Program-made: the position numbers and the translations under genes | Shown: positions 29,001 through 37,647 of the stretch, one piece after another | Numbering within the stretch: the stretch's first letter is position 1 | Layout of the letters: every line of letters begins with the position of its first letter | Assembly: GCF_003606325.2 (NCBI RefSeq) | Contig: NZ_CP031843.2 | Span: 1,612,001 to 1,676,000 of the forward strand | Reading direction: 5' to 3' | Source of the DNA: Bartonella kosoyi | GTDB lineage: Bacteria; Pseudomonadota; Alphaproteobacteria; Rhizobiales; Rhizobiaceae | Length of the DNA: 64,000 bases | The notes under the pieces: generated by a model | What the model saw: only the letters and a program-made list of their open reading frames with translations | Database searches by the model: none | Told to the model about the DNA's origin: nothing

Positions 29001-29903
29001 CTTTGCTTCTGAAGCTGTTTGCAATGCTTGTTCGCCTGCGCCTTTTGCCTCCTCTGATTTCTCCTTGGCTTCTCTTATCTCTGTTAAAGCTGTCTCTACT
29101 GACTTTTCTACTTGAGATACTGTTTTTGTAAGTTCTGTAACTGAATCCGTCGCCCGTTCCGATAACCCTTTTGCCTTTTCCGCCATATCCTTGGCATCAT
29201 CAGCTGTCTGTTTGGCGCCAGCCGCCTTAAGACTGGCTTGCATGGCTACAGTCTTAACTTCATGACACGTTGCTACCGCCGTCGCGGATACTTGCGTCGT
29301 CTCTGTTGCCGTTTGTGAAGCTTCTCTTGCTGTTTGTTCTGCACGGGTTGCAATGGTCTTCGATTCATCAGCTAACCTCTTGGCTTCAGTCGATAAATGA
29401 ACAGCATTCTCACTTGCCTGCTTGACCTCTTCAAAACTTTGCAATGCTGTAGCCAATGAACCTTTCGTACCATTGATTTCTCCTGAAGCTCTCTCAAAGC
29501 TTGCCTTTGCTTCTTCTGCCATGTGCTTGGCAGCTTCAGAGGCACTCTTGGCTCCTTCGGCTAATCCTTTAACTGTATCCACTGTATCTTTCGCAAGATT
29601 AGCCGTTGTCGTTGCTGCTGTAACCGCTTCACCCGTTTTTGTAACTTCGCTAAGCGCTTGCTCCGACACCCTCTTCGCTTCTTCGGCAACCTGTTGCGCT
29701 CCATTTGCACGTGCCATGGCTTTTTCAGACTCTTGACGTGCATTTACAACCTGTTCTAACGGCGCAAAGGTTTCATACGAATACAAAGATGCCGTTCCTA
29801 AAAGCTTCGGAACAACAACACTATCTTGCGATATCCCTTCTCTGATTTCCTCTTGTGTTGCTACCGGTATCAAATATTCATGACTATGATCGGGTATCTT
29901 CAT
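26100..29903 (-). CDS. Giant Ala-rich coiled-coil tail fibre protein
   Basis: 1267 residues. A short N-terminal domain (MKIPDHSHEYLIPVATQEE) is followed by about 900 residues of near-continuous heptad repeat dominated by A, K and E, with themes such as ARTYADEAKKKAE recurring four times. A beta-rich segment (about 950-1110) precedes a C-terminal tip with GGGGWSHGVDSGCFAR and NEQLCARG. This is the layout of a phage side-tail fibre: virion attachment domain, long shaft, receptor-binding tip. The W-x-x-G-x-x-x-G-x-F pattern recalls C-type-lectin-like or formylglycine-enzyme-like tips of phage tail proteins, but I could not confirm this. Repeats make the shaft prone to length change by recombination. 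Confidence 0.8.
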   Translation of the reverse strand: MKIPDHSHEYLIPVATQEEIREGISQDSVVVPKLLGTASLYSYETFAPLEQVVNARQESEKAMARANGAQQVAEEAKRVSEQALSEVTKTGEAVTAATTTANLAKDTVDTVKGLAEGAKSASEAAKHMAEEAKASFERASGEINGTKGSLATALQSFEEVKQASENAVHLSTEAKRLADESKTIATRAEQTAREASQTATETTQVSATAVATCHEVKTVAMQASLKAAGAKQTADDAKDMAEKAKGLSERATDSVTELTKTVSQVEKSVETALTEIREAKEKSEEAKGAGEQALQTASEAKGISETAKGLSEQATTVSREAQKTSEQALSEARAVKSTADSASNTAMDAKGSAEKAKTLSEEAKKLVQDNKNAFDESNKTLEAVKGLAETALSTANEAKQKGEEISQQSSEALMKSGEAKNLAEEAKNSADSAQTKSEQAHQSATEATRIASEAKAAAEAAARLGERSGQVDAEALKGIAIVAKSKAEAAEKVAEETKGALDGVKQVAGSAKSTAEEAKKVADGAQKKASQVETVAGEAEKIAKEAKQTAGYANHEAAQARSEVEKAKSTAHEGWSNANKAQEVASDAKTIASLARTYADEAKKIAENSGNTAHQGWSTANNAKEVADNAKAIASLARTYADEAKKKAEVADSQSYQAKGEVDKAKEIAGNAKYIAEQAQKAAETAGKKADSLETEAREAQKIANEAKEKAGYAEHDARQARSEAESAKNIAYNASSTAYNAKEVADNARTTASLAEMAGEEAKKIAEKADNRAYEAKGEVGKAQELAESAKSIAQSAERAAEEAKKTANTAWSKADEANDAVKAIKDTAGYAKHEAGQARSIAENAEKIASSAVSRVIDINQVVENFKAPVSLARTYADEAKKKAEAADSKAYQAKSEADKAKETADRAKRTAEEAKTTADTMKKELSGIKSSLETATTAHTVATQAKNLAEKINTFLKQSHLTVLSISTPFLVATGKTQLTVKKGTYLTLPRTHDILVVSYTVDARISMPSLSAGKDYYLYLVPEGDSHKIVVSENSTYPNGYSVNNSRKIGGFHTLCADVGTISGHPLSGYRAGDILPNSVWCLNHRPYSSPEGMVYDPSTDLWVDIYLQSGTGENTRSAYNVPITTGRIYTDHVADMLRVKKTLLSDVEFASAMSGSNDKTSITGKKAPSPKTSGGHVDTANRRMISHIGCEEGCGYVWQFLSGTFPMQITNRGQARLEMRWLSGGGGWSHGVDSGCFARSTISSARGNEQLCARGCSRPRHF

Positions 29904-29924
29904 CTGCTTTCCTCCTTACATCTT

Positions 29925-30158
29925 TCAGAGGGCTTCATCCAATGAACACTCTTTCAAGTCTTCAAACTCTTCTTTTAAAGACTCTAAGCGCTGCTCTAAA
30001 TCTTTCAGCGAACCATCAAGCTCGCTTTTCAAAGCTGTTTTCAGTAAATCAAAAACACCATGAAGAGGGGCGTGCACCAAGCCTCCTCCCGAATACAAAA
30101 CAACCCGTACTTGAGACGGGTCGCTAAGCTCTGATATGGCAAACGGTTTTAAGGTCAT
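29925..30158 (-). CDS. Small hypothetical tail-module protein
   Basis: 77 residues: a beta-like first half (SQVRVVLYSGGGLVHAPL) and a helical, strongly charged second half (LEQRLESLKEEFEDLKE) that could form a coiled coil. It lies 9 bp after the collar gene and 21 bp before the giant fibre gene, so probably a fibre accessory or connector. No family recognised. Confidence 0.65.
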   Translation of the reverse strand: MTLKPFAISELSDPSQVRVVLYSGGGLVHAPLHGVFDLLKTALKSELDGSLKDLEQRLESLKEEFEDLKECSLDEAL

Positions 30159-30167
30159 TTCAACTCC

Positions 30168-31298
30168 TCATGTCTTGATCCCATAAACGATACTCACATT
30201 AACGGGGCGCGTCTCAACGCCGCCAACACTCTCTGCCATAAGGTGATGTTCATGATGCGCTGTCATGACGCCCTCTTTGATCGGCGTCGAATAATATAAA
30301 AAGTTTGCAAAGGGGCTCCGGATAAACCAAGGCAAGCGGGGCGGCTTATCTTTTTCTGTGAACCAAAAGGGAGCCTCTACCTGTGGACTTCCGGCTATTT
30401 GGTCAAATTCTTGATTACAGCTTGCCAAGGCATCCCCGTCCAAGCCTAAACACTCTTCGTCTATAGCTCTCTTGCGCCTTCTCAAGGGCGCTTGAGAAGA
30501 AGAAACATCCCGTCTTTTTCGAGAAGAATGATCACCTGAAGATTCTGGACCAATAAAATGTTCATGCGCTTTCAAAGAGCAGCCTTGTTGACTTGCAAAA
30601 GAACGCCAAGGGTCTAAATGGCGTTCATAGTCCATACCCCTTAAAAACATCCCTCGAAAATCAGGAACATTAAACGTCGTAGCACCATCCCCTTGACCCC
30701 ACGTCGTGCCTATCGCATCAAACAAGGCTCTATACGTTCTTCGCGAATAAGCACGCCCATCACAAGGTAACCAACCATCCGGCAAGCGTTCCATGGCAAA
30801 AGGACCAATTAAACCAGACGGTAAACGTTTTAAAGAAGAAACTTTTCCCCTTGTGGGATTGAGAATTTGCCAACCGGTTATATCTTCATCGTAAATAACG
30901 GTATAAAGACTGCCATCTTGGATTTCTCCTCCCGTTAAAGCTAATAAACCAGTGTCTGTTGCCTTATAAACGGGCTTGGCGGCTAAATTATTCAAAGCAA
31001 TCGTGGTCGCCCCTACATTCTTCCCCTTCGCTCTAAAACAAATCGAGATGCCATTCTTATACTCTAAAAAATCAGAAGGGCTTTGAAGACGTATCGCACT
31101 CGTCTTTTGCGTATCATCAACGGTAACAAGCCCTTCAATCATACCCCCCGTATCATATAAATACTCACGCACCCTTTGCATCATCACACGGGCGCTGTTA
31201 TTGACCGTATTCGGGTGCTGCCCCTCTGACCAATTCATAAGATTATCGGCTCCACCATTTTCGGATGCCGTTAAAGACCAATGATAAATCGTTGACAT
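30168..31298 (-). CDS. Phage tail collar-domain protein, copy 2
   Basis: About 376 residues from the ATG at 31298 (MSTIYHWSLTASENGG). The tail-collar signature is GLIGPFAMERLPDGWLPCDG, then YRALFDAIGTTWGQGDGATTFNVPD and RGMFLRG. It is a paralogue of the gene just upstream. It differs by a roughly 80-residue insertion near the C-terminus that is very basic at first (RKRRD, RRRKRA) and then contains a Cys pair (ECLGLDGDALASC). Ends with NVSIVYGIKT, matching the C-terminal theme of its sister. Confidence 0.85.
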   Translation of the reverse strand: MSTIYHWSLTASENGGADNLMNWSEGQHPNTVNNSARVMMQRVREYLYDTGGMIEGLVTVDDTQKTSAIRLQSPSDFLEYKNGISICFRAKGKNVGATTIALNNLAAKPVYKATDTGLLALTGGEIQDGSLYTVIYDEDITGWQILNPTRGKVSSLKRLPSGLIGPFAMERLPDGWLPCDGRAYSRRTYRALFDAIGTTWGQGDGATTFNVPDFRGMFLRGMDYERHLDPWRSFASQQGCSLKAHEHFIGPESSGDHSSRKRRDVSSSQAPLRRRKRAIDEECLGLDGDALASCNQEFDQIAGSPQVEAPFWFTEKDKPPRLPWFIRSPFANFLYYSTPIKEGVMTAHHEHHLMAESVGGVETRPVNVSIVYGIKT

Positions 31299-31305
31299 CG
31301 TAACC

Positions 31306-32307
31306 TCACGCCTTGATCGCAAACAGAACACTCACATTGACTGGACGTGTCTCGCCTTCCCCAGTGCTCTCCAAGACAACTTCTCCGCTATCATCAAGAT
31401 TATAAGGACTTGCAATATAGCCCCCTAAATTCTCACGTTCTATACCCATAAAATTCGCAAGAGAGCCCCCTCCAAACAAGCCTAAACGATAACCCAAAAC
31501 ATCCGTCGTATTCCCATCCCAAAAGTTTTCGTTGCTAGTAAAATGGGGCATCGAAAGCGACTGCCCTTGATGTTGATGAGACTCGATTAAATCTGTTTGC
31601 ACACTGGCAAAATCACGACCAGCATCAATATTACGCCCTCCATCAACTCCCCGTAAAAACATCCCTCTCAAATCCGGAACATTAAACGTTGTAACACCAT
31701 CCCCTTCTCCCCAAACCGTTCCTATCGTTTCAAATAAATCACGATAATCATCACGCAAATAAGCCTTCCCATCGCAGATTAACCAATCTTTTGGGAGATC
31801 ACGCATGCCAAACGTGCCTATGAAACCGGTAGGATAAAGACTGCTTTCTTCTTCTATGGGATGAGAGGTAGGATTAACAAGATGCCAACCCTCGCCACGA
31901 GACACCAATGTATAAATACACCCTTGTTGGATTTCCCCTCCCAACAAAGGACTAACCCCAAATTCCGTTGCTTTATAAACCCGCTTGCCATCTAAAGCAT
32001 TAAGAAACATCGTGGTTGCTCCAACATTCCTACCCGTTGCCATAAAACGCAAAACAGTCCCATTCTTATACTCTAAAAATTGCGATTGGCTTTGAAGACG
32101 TATCGTGCTCGTTTGTTGAACATGATCATTGGTAACAATGCCTTCAAGCGCTCCACCCGTATCGGATAAATATTCCTTTACACGTTGCATCATCACACGG
32201 GCGCTCTTGTTTACACTGCTAGGATGCTGCCCCTCTGACCAATCAATTAAAGCATCACAACGCGTATTATCCGCCGCTCTAAGCGACCAATCATAAATCG
32301 TTGACAT
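31306..32307 (-). CDS. Phage tail collar-domain protein, copy 1
   Basis: 333 residues starting MSTIYDWSLRAADNTRCDAL. The collar domain is visible in GFIGTFGMRDLPKDWLICDG, FETIGTVWGEGDGVTTFNVPD and RGMFLRGVDGGR. The first ~150 residues and the final ~20 match the next gene closely, so the two arose by tandem duplication. Probably short tail-fibre or collar subunits. Eight bases separate its stop from the start of copy 2. Confidence 0.87.
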   Translation of the reverse strand: MSTIYDWSLRAADNTRCDALIDWSEGQHPSSVNKSARVMMQRVKEYLSDTGGALEGIVTNDHVQQTSTIRLQSQSQFLEYKNGTVLRFMATGRNVGATTMFLNALDGKRVYKATEFGVSPLLGGEIQQGCIYTLVSRGEGWHLVNPTSHPIEEESSLYPTGFIGTFGMRDLPKDWLICDGKAYLRDDYRDLFETIGTVWGEGDGVTTFNVPDLRGMFLRGVDGGRNIDAGRDFASVQTDLIESHQHQGQSLSMPHFTSNENFWDGNTTDVLGYRLGLFGGGSLANFMGIERENLGGYIASPYNLDDSGEVVLESTGEGETRPVNVSVLFAIKA

Positions 32308-32319
32308 CTCTCATAAATC

Positions 32320-32967
32320 CTAATTCCGATAAAACGGTCCGTAAAATGCCCGCATGAATTGCGTCATTAAAGGGTTATCATCGGCATCATTCTCTTCTTC
32401 TAAAGTTTCTTCTTGTGATGCTAATAATGCCCTCAAAACCTCTAACATGTTGTCCCTATTGCCAAAGCTCCCCTGTGCTGTAGGGCTTGCTCTATAAGGC
32501 TGACCTCCATACATTTGTAACACACGGTTAACAAAATCACCTGCACGCATACCGCTGTTGCCACCATTCAAACCAACCGCATTGCTACCAACAATTTGCG
32601 CCGCATTGGCATGGGGATTTTGTAAAAGGCGCGCGGCGCCTCCTGCCCCTTGTTGATGGGCTAAATACAATTCCGCATCCGTAGGCGTTCTTCCCAAAAC
32701 ACGGCTTAAATGATTGCGATTGTCACGCGTAAATCTTCCCATGGCATCAGCTGCTTGCATGGGGTCAAAACGGTCTTGCAAACCATACTGCTTGGCTGTG
32801 CTGTCTATAAATTGATACAAACCACCCGCAGAAGAACGGGGATTCCTTGCATTCGGATTGCCGCCACTTTCCACTTGCGCAACACGGTACAAATAGCTTT
32901 CTGGTAAGCCATAACGTGCTGCTGCTTGACGTATCGCTTGATCAACTGAAGGACTATAACGGGTCAT
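32320..32967 (-). CDS. Virion-associated lytic transglycosylase (SLT domain)
   Basis: 215 residues. The SLT/lysozyme-like domain has catalytic Glu in RVAQVESGGNPNARN and the following SAGGLYQFIDSTA motif; AELYLAHQQGAGGA matches the later conserved block. In P22- and T7-like podoviruses such proteins travel in the virion and open peptidoglycan during DNA ejection. Its start overlaps the stop of the 718-residue protein upstream, so they are coupled. The last ~40 residues are acidic, then aromatic. Confidence 0.88.
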   Translation of the reverse strand: MTRYSPSVDQAIRQAAARYGLPESYLYRVAQVESGGNPNARNPRSSAGGLYQFIDSTAKQYGLQDRFDPMQAADAMGRFTRDNRNHLSRVLGRTPTDAELYLAHQQGAGGAARLLQNPHANAAQIVGSNAVGLNGGNSGMRAGDFVNRVLQMYGGQPYRASPTAQGSFGNRDNMLEVLRALLASQEETLEEENDADDNPLMTQFMRAFYGPFYRN

Positions 32968-35123
32968 TAAACCTTACTCCTTATAAACCTTCCCGCTTCT
33001 CCCATCAGTGCCGAAAAAATGATATGTGCTGCCTTTTCAGTAAAAATTCCCCTTTTATGCCAATCTATGAACCTCTGTATCATTTGAGCAACTTCCTGCT
33101 GTTTCATACCTTTAACGCCAAAAGTTGCTAATTTCGCTATATCACGTTCAAGTATTTCTCTCTCTTTCTGAGGTAATTTTCTAATCGTATCAGATAAAAT
33201 ATTTTGAGTAATTTTTGCACCTGCACGTGCTGCACTAACTCCCCCGTACGGTAAATTGACACCTGTTAAATAATTAGGTTCAGGCGTTCCTTGAAACGGT
33301 TTTACTGCTCTTTGCGCCGCATCTTCATAGAACCTTTCACCCTCTACAGCTTTTCTAAACGCGTGAATATTTTTAGGATTTAAAGATCTGCTAAGATTAT
33401 CAGACATGCTACCCGTTTGTAAAATATTTGAAAGGTTATTAATAGGGCGCGAACCTTTTAATAGATCATCAATATAGTCTCTCATCCCCACGCGATAAGT
33501 GTTCAGACCACTAGGCGTTGCGCCTTTACGAAGACCTTCTGCAATTCCCTCTCCAGAAACATCTCTCTGTGCAATGTTTTTGCCTTGGTTTATCGCTTCT
33601 TCAAAACCTTCATATTTTGCTACACTCCCACGTGCCGCTTTATAAGTAGGAGAAATCTGGTCCGCTATCTCTACTAAGTCTTTCTTAAGCGATTTATATA
33701 CAAAAGCCATTTGGTTATCGCCCAAATTATAATACTTCTTGCTAAGGTAATCGAGAGACTTCTTAGTCTGATCTAATAACGCCATCGTAGGCTTATAATT
33801 AATGTGCCTGAATTCTCTCGAATAAAACATCTCTGGTTTTGCATTACGACGGTCTTTTTTTAAAACTTTAACCGCTCGCGCAACTGCTTCTTGGAATGCT
33901 TCATCTGCAAAAAGGTCATTAAGAGCTGCATAATGCTCTTTTCCTACTGGAGTACGATACACTTGTGCATAAATAGGTTGATATTCTTTTTCCCCTTGCT
34001 CTTGAAGGACCCTTTTTAAAACTTTCGTGTCTTGGAGAGGCGTAATGTTTTCATCTGCAGACTGACCAAGACGTTGAACTGCACCCTGCATTCGTCCCTC
34101 ATGTGCTCCTTTCAAAAGTTTAGAAACGCGCGCATTTGTTCCCCCCATATTTGCAAGGGATACTTCTAAATTCGGACTAATATCTGTCAAAAATGCATGG
34201 CGTGGCGCAGAAGCAAGATGCTCCGTAACGTTCTCAACACCATCATCATATAATGTTTTTGCAACTTCCCTAACCGCTTTGGTCTGAACTTCCTTATGAG
34301 CAGGATTAAAACGTCCTCCTTTTATAAAGGGAACATGCTGCAATCCCCTGCCTATTTTTTTTGTTCCCCAAGAAGCAGCTGTACCAGCAAGAGAACCAAC
34401 AGGACCAGCTACCGCCCCAATACCACCACCAGTTCCTGCCGATATAAGACGACCATAAAGCCCCTCTCCTGCTCCAGAGCCATGTAAAGCCCCAGAACCT
34501 GCTCCTAAAACTGCCGCCTTACCAAGATTTCCAAATGTTGATGCCGCAGAACCTATTCTTAAAAGTCCAAGCCCAGGGACAAATGAGAGTCCTGTTGGTA
34601 CAAGAGAACCAGCAATATAACCAATAGAAGACCATATTGGATGTTTTTCTTCCAAGGCTTTTAGATAAGCACGTTCCTTAGCTACCCGTCTATTATAAAT
34701 CTCCTCTGCTCGTTTATCGCCACTCCAATAATCCTTAAAACCCGCTTCATTCGCCGCTTGTATCTCATCACTATAACCTGCTGTCAAACCAGATGCACCA
34801 TGACTCCTTAGTGCATCCCACCACGTAAGATCTTTATCATCAAATGAAAAATCATTTGCTGTAGTTGATTGATCTGATGTATTTTGCAATCCTTCAACAA
34901 AATTATTAGATAATTTCGCAATCTCATCAGGGTCTTCAACTACGCGGAAACGTGTTCCATTCTTAGCGTATACATATCGAGGAGAAGATGAAGAAGAACT
35001 GTTAGCATGTGATCTTATAATCTTTTCAATCTCAGTAGAATCTTCAACTATGCGAAAACGTGTCCCATTCTTAGCGTATACATATTGAGAATGAATCTTT
35101 CCAGAAGTCTTATAAGGGGCCAT
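32967..35123 (-). CDS. Large internal virion/ejection-type protein
   Basis: 718 residues, no characterised family recognised. The N-terminus carries two copies of a roughly 20-residue motif (YVYAKNGTRFR-I/V-VED) at about residues 14-31 and 49-66. A glycine/alanine-rich hydrophobic stretch (about 165-250) could insert in membrane, and the rest is helical and basic. Position between a P22-like tail module and the transglycosylase, plus size and helix content, suggest an ejection protein that forms part of the DNA-delivery channel. Confidence 0.7.
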   Translation of the reverse strand: MAPYKTSGKIHSQYVYAKNGTRFRIVEDSTEIEKIIRSHANSSSSSSPRYVYAKNGTRFRVVEDPDEIAKLSNNFVEGLQNTSDQSTTANDFSFDDKDLTWWDALRSHGASGLTAGYSDEIQAANEAGFKDYWSGDKRAEEIYNRRVAKERAYLKALEEKHPIWSSIGYIAGSLVPTGLSFVPGLGLLRIGSAASTFGNLGKAAVLGAGSGALHGSGAGEGLYGRLISAGTGGGIGAVAGPVGSLAGTAASWGTKKIGRGLQHVPFIKGGRFNPAHKEVQTKAVREVAKTLYDDGVENVTEHLASAPRHAFLTDISPNLEVSLANMGGTNARVSKLLKGAHEGRMQGAVQRLGQSADENITPLQDTKVLKRVLQEQGEKEYQPIYAQVYRTPVGKEHYAALNDLFADEAFQEAVARAVKVLKKDRRNAKPEMFYSREFRHINYKPTMALLDQTKKSLDYLSKKYYNLGDNQMAFVYKSLKKDLVEIADQISPTYKAARGSVAKYEGFEEAINQGKNIAQRDVSGEGIAEGLRKGATPSGLNTYRVGMRDYIDDLLKGSRPINNLSNILQTGSMSDNLSRSLNPKNIHAFRKAVEGERFYEDAAQRAVKPFQGTPEPNYLTGVNLPYGGVSAARAGAKITQNILSDTIRKLPQKEREILERDIAKLATFGVKGMKQQEVAQMIQRFIDWHKRGIFTEKAAHIIFSALMGEAGRFIRSKV

Positions 35124-35128
35124 TCATA

Positions 35129-36046
35129 TTACTCCTTAACCAGAAATTCACCACTGGAACTATCCCTAAAATAAGGTACGTTATCCTTAATAGACGCCTC
35201 TTCTAAACTCATCTTAGGTATATTTGCACTGCCTCCTTGTGACACCAACCCATTAGTAAAAGATTGAGAAAGACCTTTTTCACGTTTTTTTACTTCCAAT
35301 CCATGTGATAACCTATAAATTTCTTCCTCATTCAATTCTTGGAAATGTCCAAGCATCTTCTTAATATTTGAAAGTGTTTTATATAATACTTCAGGCTTAT
35401 CACTAATATCTAAAGTACCATAAGATGATACCAGCCACTTGCTTTCTGCCTCAGATAATGGACCAACACCTACACTTCCATTCTTACTTTGCTTTTTGAT
35501 TGATGCAATCACTCGCTTAAAGACATCGCCTTGAATCTGAGTAAATAGATTTTTTAATGTTTTGGCATCAGACCCTGGGAAAATCTGAGCAATAGTACCA
35601 CCCTTACCAGCAACCCAATCTGGATTATTCTCTATAAGTTTAATGGCATGATTAACTGCGCCCATAGCATTATCAATTTCTAATGCAACTTCCCCCGCAT
35701 GCTGTCTCTTATTTATTTCCCACTCTTCTATTTCTTTTTTCTTCTGATTATACTCCAGTTCCTGTAGAGACCCTTTCAACGGTCTCGCTTCACGTTCACC
35801 TGTCTCCGGATTGGTATGCCATTGATACCCCAGAGGTAACTTAGAGTTATCACCACCTGTTAGCAATTCACTAAGCATTTGGGGGTTACTTGCCATAACC
35901 CGCGCTTCTTCTTCACTATATCCTTTAGACTTCAGATACTCGACGGTCTGGTTAACCTGTCCTCTTTGCTTATCACCTTCATTAAGACGCTTCACACCAC
36001 TTGCAAGCGCATCCCATCCTGAATTTACTGTTGGGGGATCAGCCAT
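35129..36046 (-). CDS. Hypothetical internal virion protein
   Basis: 305 residues, mainly helical and charged, starting MADPPTVNSGWDALASGVKR. No domain recognised. The N-terminal part contains VEYLKSKGYSEEEARVMASN, and the middle region NPDWVAGKGGTIAQIFPGSD resembles internal virion proteins of podovirus-like prophages. It overlaps the previous gene by 22 bp and ends 5 bp before the 718-residue protein, which indicates one translational unit of ejection-type proteins. Confidence 0.65.
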   Translation of the reverse strand: MADPPTVNSGWDALASGVKRLNEGDKQRGQVNQTVEYLKSKGYSEEEARVMASNPQMLSELLTGGDNSKLPLGYQWHTNPETGEREARPLKGSLQELEYNQKKKEIEEWEINKRQHAGEVALEIDNAMGAVNHAIKLIENNPDWVAGKGGTIAQIFPGSDAKTLKNLFTQIQGDVFKRVIASIKKQSKNGSVGVGPLSEAESKWLVSSYGTLDISDKPEVLYKTLSNIKKMLGHFQELNEEEIYRLSHGLEVKKREKGLSQSFTNGLVSQGGSANIPKMSLEEASIKDNVPYFRDSSSGEFLVKE

Positions 36047-36750
36047 CGAAGGTCTGATGATGCCAGACCACCAGATGGTGCTGCCGACATACCTGCAAAA
36101 AGATCTTGAAGTTTTTTATAAAAATCCGACTCGACAAACTTTTCAAAACCAGTTCGAGTATCTACTGGAGAAGTTTGTGACTGCGGTATTGGAGTTGCCT
36201 CTCCTATAGGCGTAAGTTGTTTAATCTCCTGTGCATTAGGGAGTGGTGGGTGATTACCTACACCAAGTGGTATTTGCGCTTCAGCTTCAGGAACCATATA
36301 GGGCTCTTTCTTCTCATGATAAATTCCATCTGGAATAATAGAGCCTACGTTAAGAGAAGAAAGTGAACCTGTGCTAAACGGTTGATTAATTGAAATCGCA
36401 CTAGGAACAACGGGAACTTGATGTTGCTGTATTACTCTGTGCAACATATTCATTTGTTCAAATGGTCTCTCACCAATCTTTGGAATAACCATTCCTAACA
36501 ACTTTCGACCATAGATCTCTTTATGCTTTTCACGCTCTCTTGCTTCTATCATTTCACGCTTTTGGCGTTCTCTTTCTTCTTGAACTGTAGACCATGTTCT
36601 TCTAGCACGTTGTACTGTAGGTGGGAGATGTGCACTATTTTGTATTAAACCATCTGCTCCTATTCTAGACATCCTAACTAAAGGATGCTCACCTTGATCA
36701 GGAGGAATAAAAAAACGCGAAAGGTTATTGAACCAAGAACTTTTTTCCAT
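36025..36750 (-). CDS. Hypothetical phage structural protein
   Basis: 241 residues beginning MEKSSWFNNLSRFFIPPDQG. An internal helix rich in R and E (RERQKREMIEAREREKHKE) is followed by a proline-rich, low-complexity second half. No family recognised. Lies 11 bp after the upstream gene and overlaps the next one by 22 bp, so it belongs to the tail/ejection operon. Confidence 0.65.
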   Translation of the reverse strand: MEKSSWFNNLSRFFIPPDQGEHPLVRMSRIGADGLIQNSAHLPPTVQRARRTWSTVQEERERQKREMIEAREREKHKEIYGRKLLGMVIPKIGERPFEQMNMLHRVIQQHQVPVVPSAISINQPFSTGSLSSLNVGSIIPDGIYHEKKEPYMVPEAEAQIPLGVGNHPPLPNAQEIKQLTPIGEATPIPQSQTSPVDTRTGFEKFVESDFYKKLQDLFAGMSAAPSGGLASSDLRWLIPQQ

Positions 36751-36761
36751 TTCTTTCTTTC

Positions 36762-37646
36762 CTATACACCAAATTTTTTGCCTAACAATGCGCCAAAAGG
36801 TTTAGAAATATCAGGAATCCCCATAAAACTTGTCGCTAGATTTGCTACTGCCGCAAAATTCTTCCAAGGGTTATTGCCTTCTGTCATCGAAGCTGTATTA
36901 TTATTCGTTGTCGTACCGTAATTCCTTGCAAAGCCATGACCGGCGTTCATAAGCATATTCAACCTATTCCACCCGCTATTGTCTTGCTCTAGCCAACGTT
37001 CGCGATTGGCATCAACAAGGCGTTGATTGTGAGTATCAAGCACTCCTCCCCCCTGTATGGCATTGGAATAGGCATTCCCATAACCTTGTAAGAAGTTATT
37101 GGAGGCTCCCAATTGATTTTGATTGGCTTGGTCTATCATGGCATTGGCTTGCATCATATTCTGAACATCTTGATTATATTGGTTCGCTGTCGCACTTGTC
37201 GACAAAGCACCAAGTTCATTTGCCAATACCCCTGTATGTGCACCGGAGCCATAACGACCTGCACCGGCAAAAGAGCTGTTAATCGTATCTCTTACACGGT
37301 CTAAGCTATTTTGTAAGGCGGCATTAAAAGCGGGATTCTGTCCAACCATAGCACCCGAAGCCATGCTTCCAAGATTATTGGCTGCCGACGTTGGATTGTA
37401 GACCGTATTCATCAAAGAACGGTTTTGATAATGCTGAGGTATGCTGCCAAGACCACCAATTCCATAGCGCGTTTGATCACTTAATGGGGCTACACGAGGT
37501 CCCCCATAAACATTACCACCCGCCCCTATATTATATAGATTATACGCATCCCTGCCACCACGCTTAAATACATCTGCCATCCAAGAAGGAGGTGCACTTG
37601 TCTGCACCTGCTTCTGTTCTGTCGTTGCTGGTGTTTTGCTCCCCAT
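36762..37646 (-). CDS. Hypothetical phage protein, N/G/A-rich, possibly DNA-ejection type
   Basis: 294 residues, rich in N, G, A and Q, starting MGSKTPATTEQKQVQTSAPP. A central region such as NSFAGAGRYGSGAHTGVLANELG recurs in podovirus proteins annotated as tail or internal proteins. No domain is assigned. It lies 1 bp after the GNAT-like gene and 11 bp before the next. Confidence 0.65.
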   Translation of the reverse strand: MGSKTPATTEQKQVQTSAPPSWMADVFKRGGRDAYNLYNIGAGGNVYGGPRVAPLSDQTRYGIGGLGSIPQHYQNRSLMNTVYNPTSAANNLGSMASGAMVGQNPAFNAALQNSLDRVRDTINSSFAGAGRYGSGAHTGVLANELGALSTSATANQYNQDVQNMMQANAMIDQANQNQLGASNNFLQGYGNAYSNAIQGGGVLDTHNQRLVDANRERWLEQDNSGWNRLNMLMNAGHGFARNYGTTTNNNTASMTEGNNPWKNFAAVANLATSFMGIPDISKPFGALLGKKFGV

Positions 37647-37647
37647 G

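Noticed and set aside
27475..29115. Long plus-strand ORFs rich in A, S, L and F opposite the tail fibre
   Set aside because: They are antisense shadows of the repetitive Ala-rich heptad gene; composition mirrors the repeat and no ribosome sites are seen.
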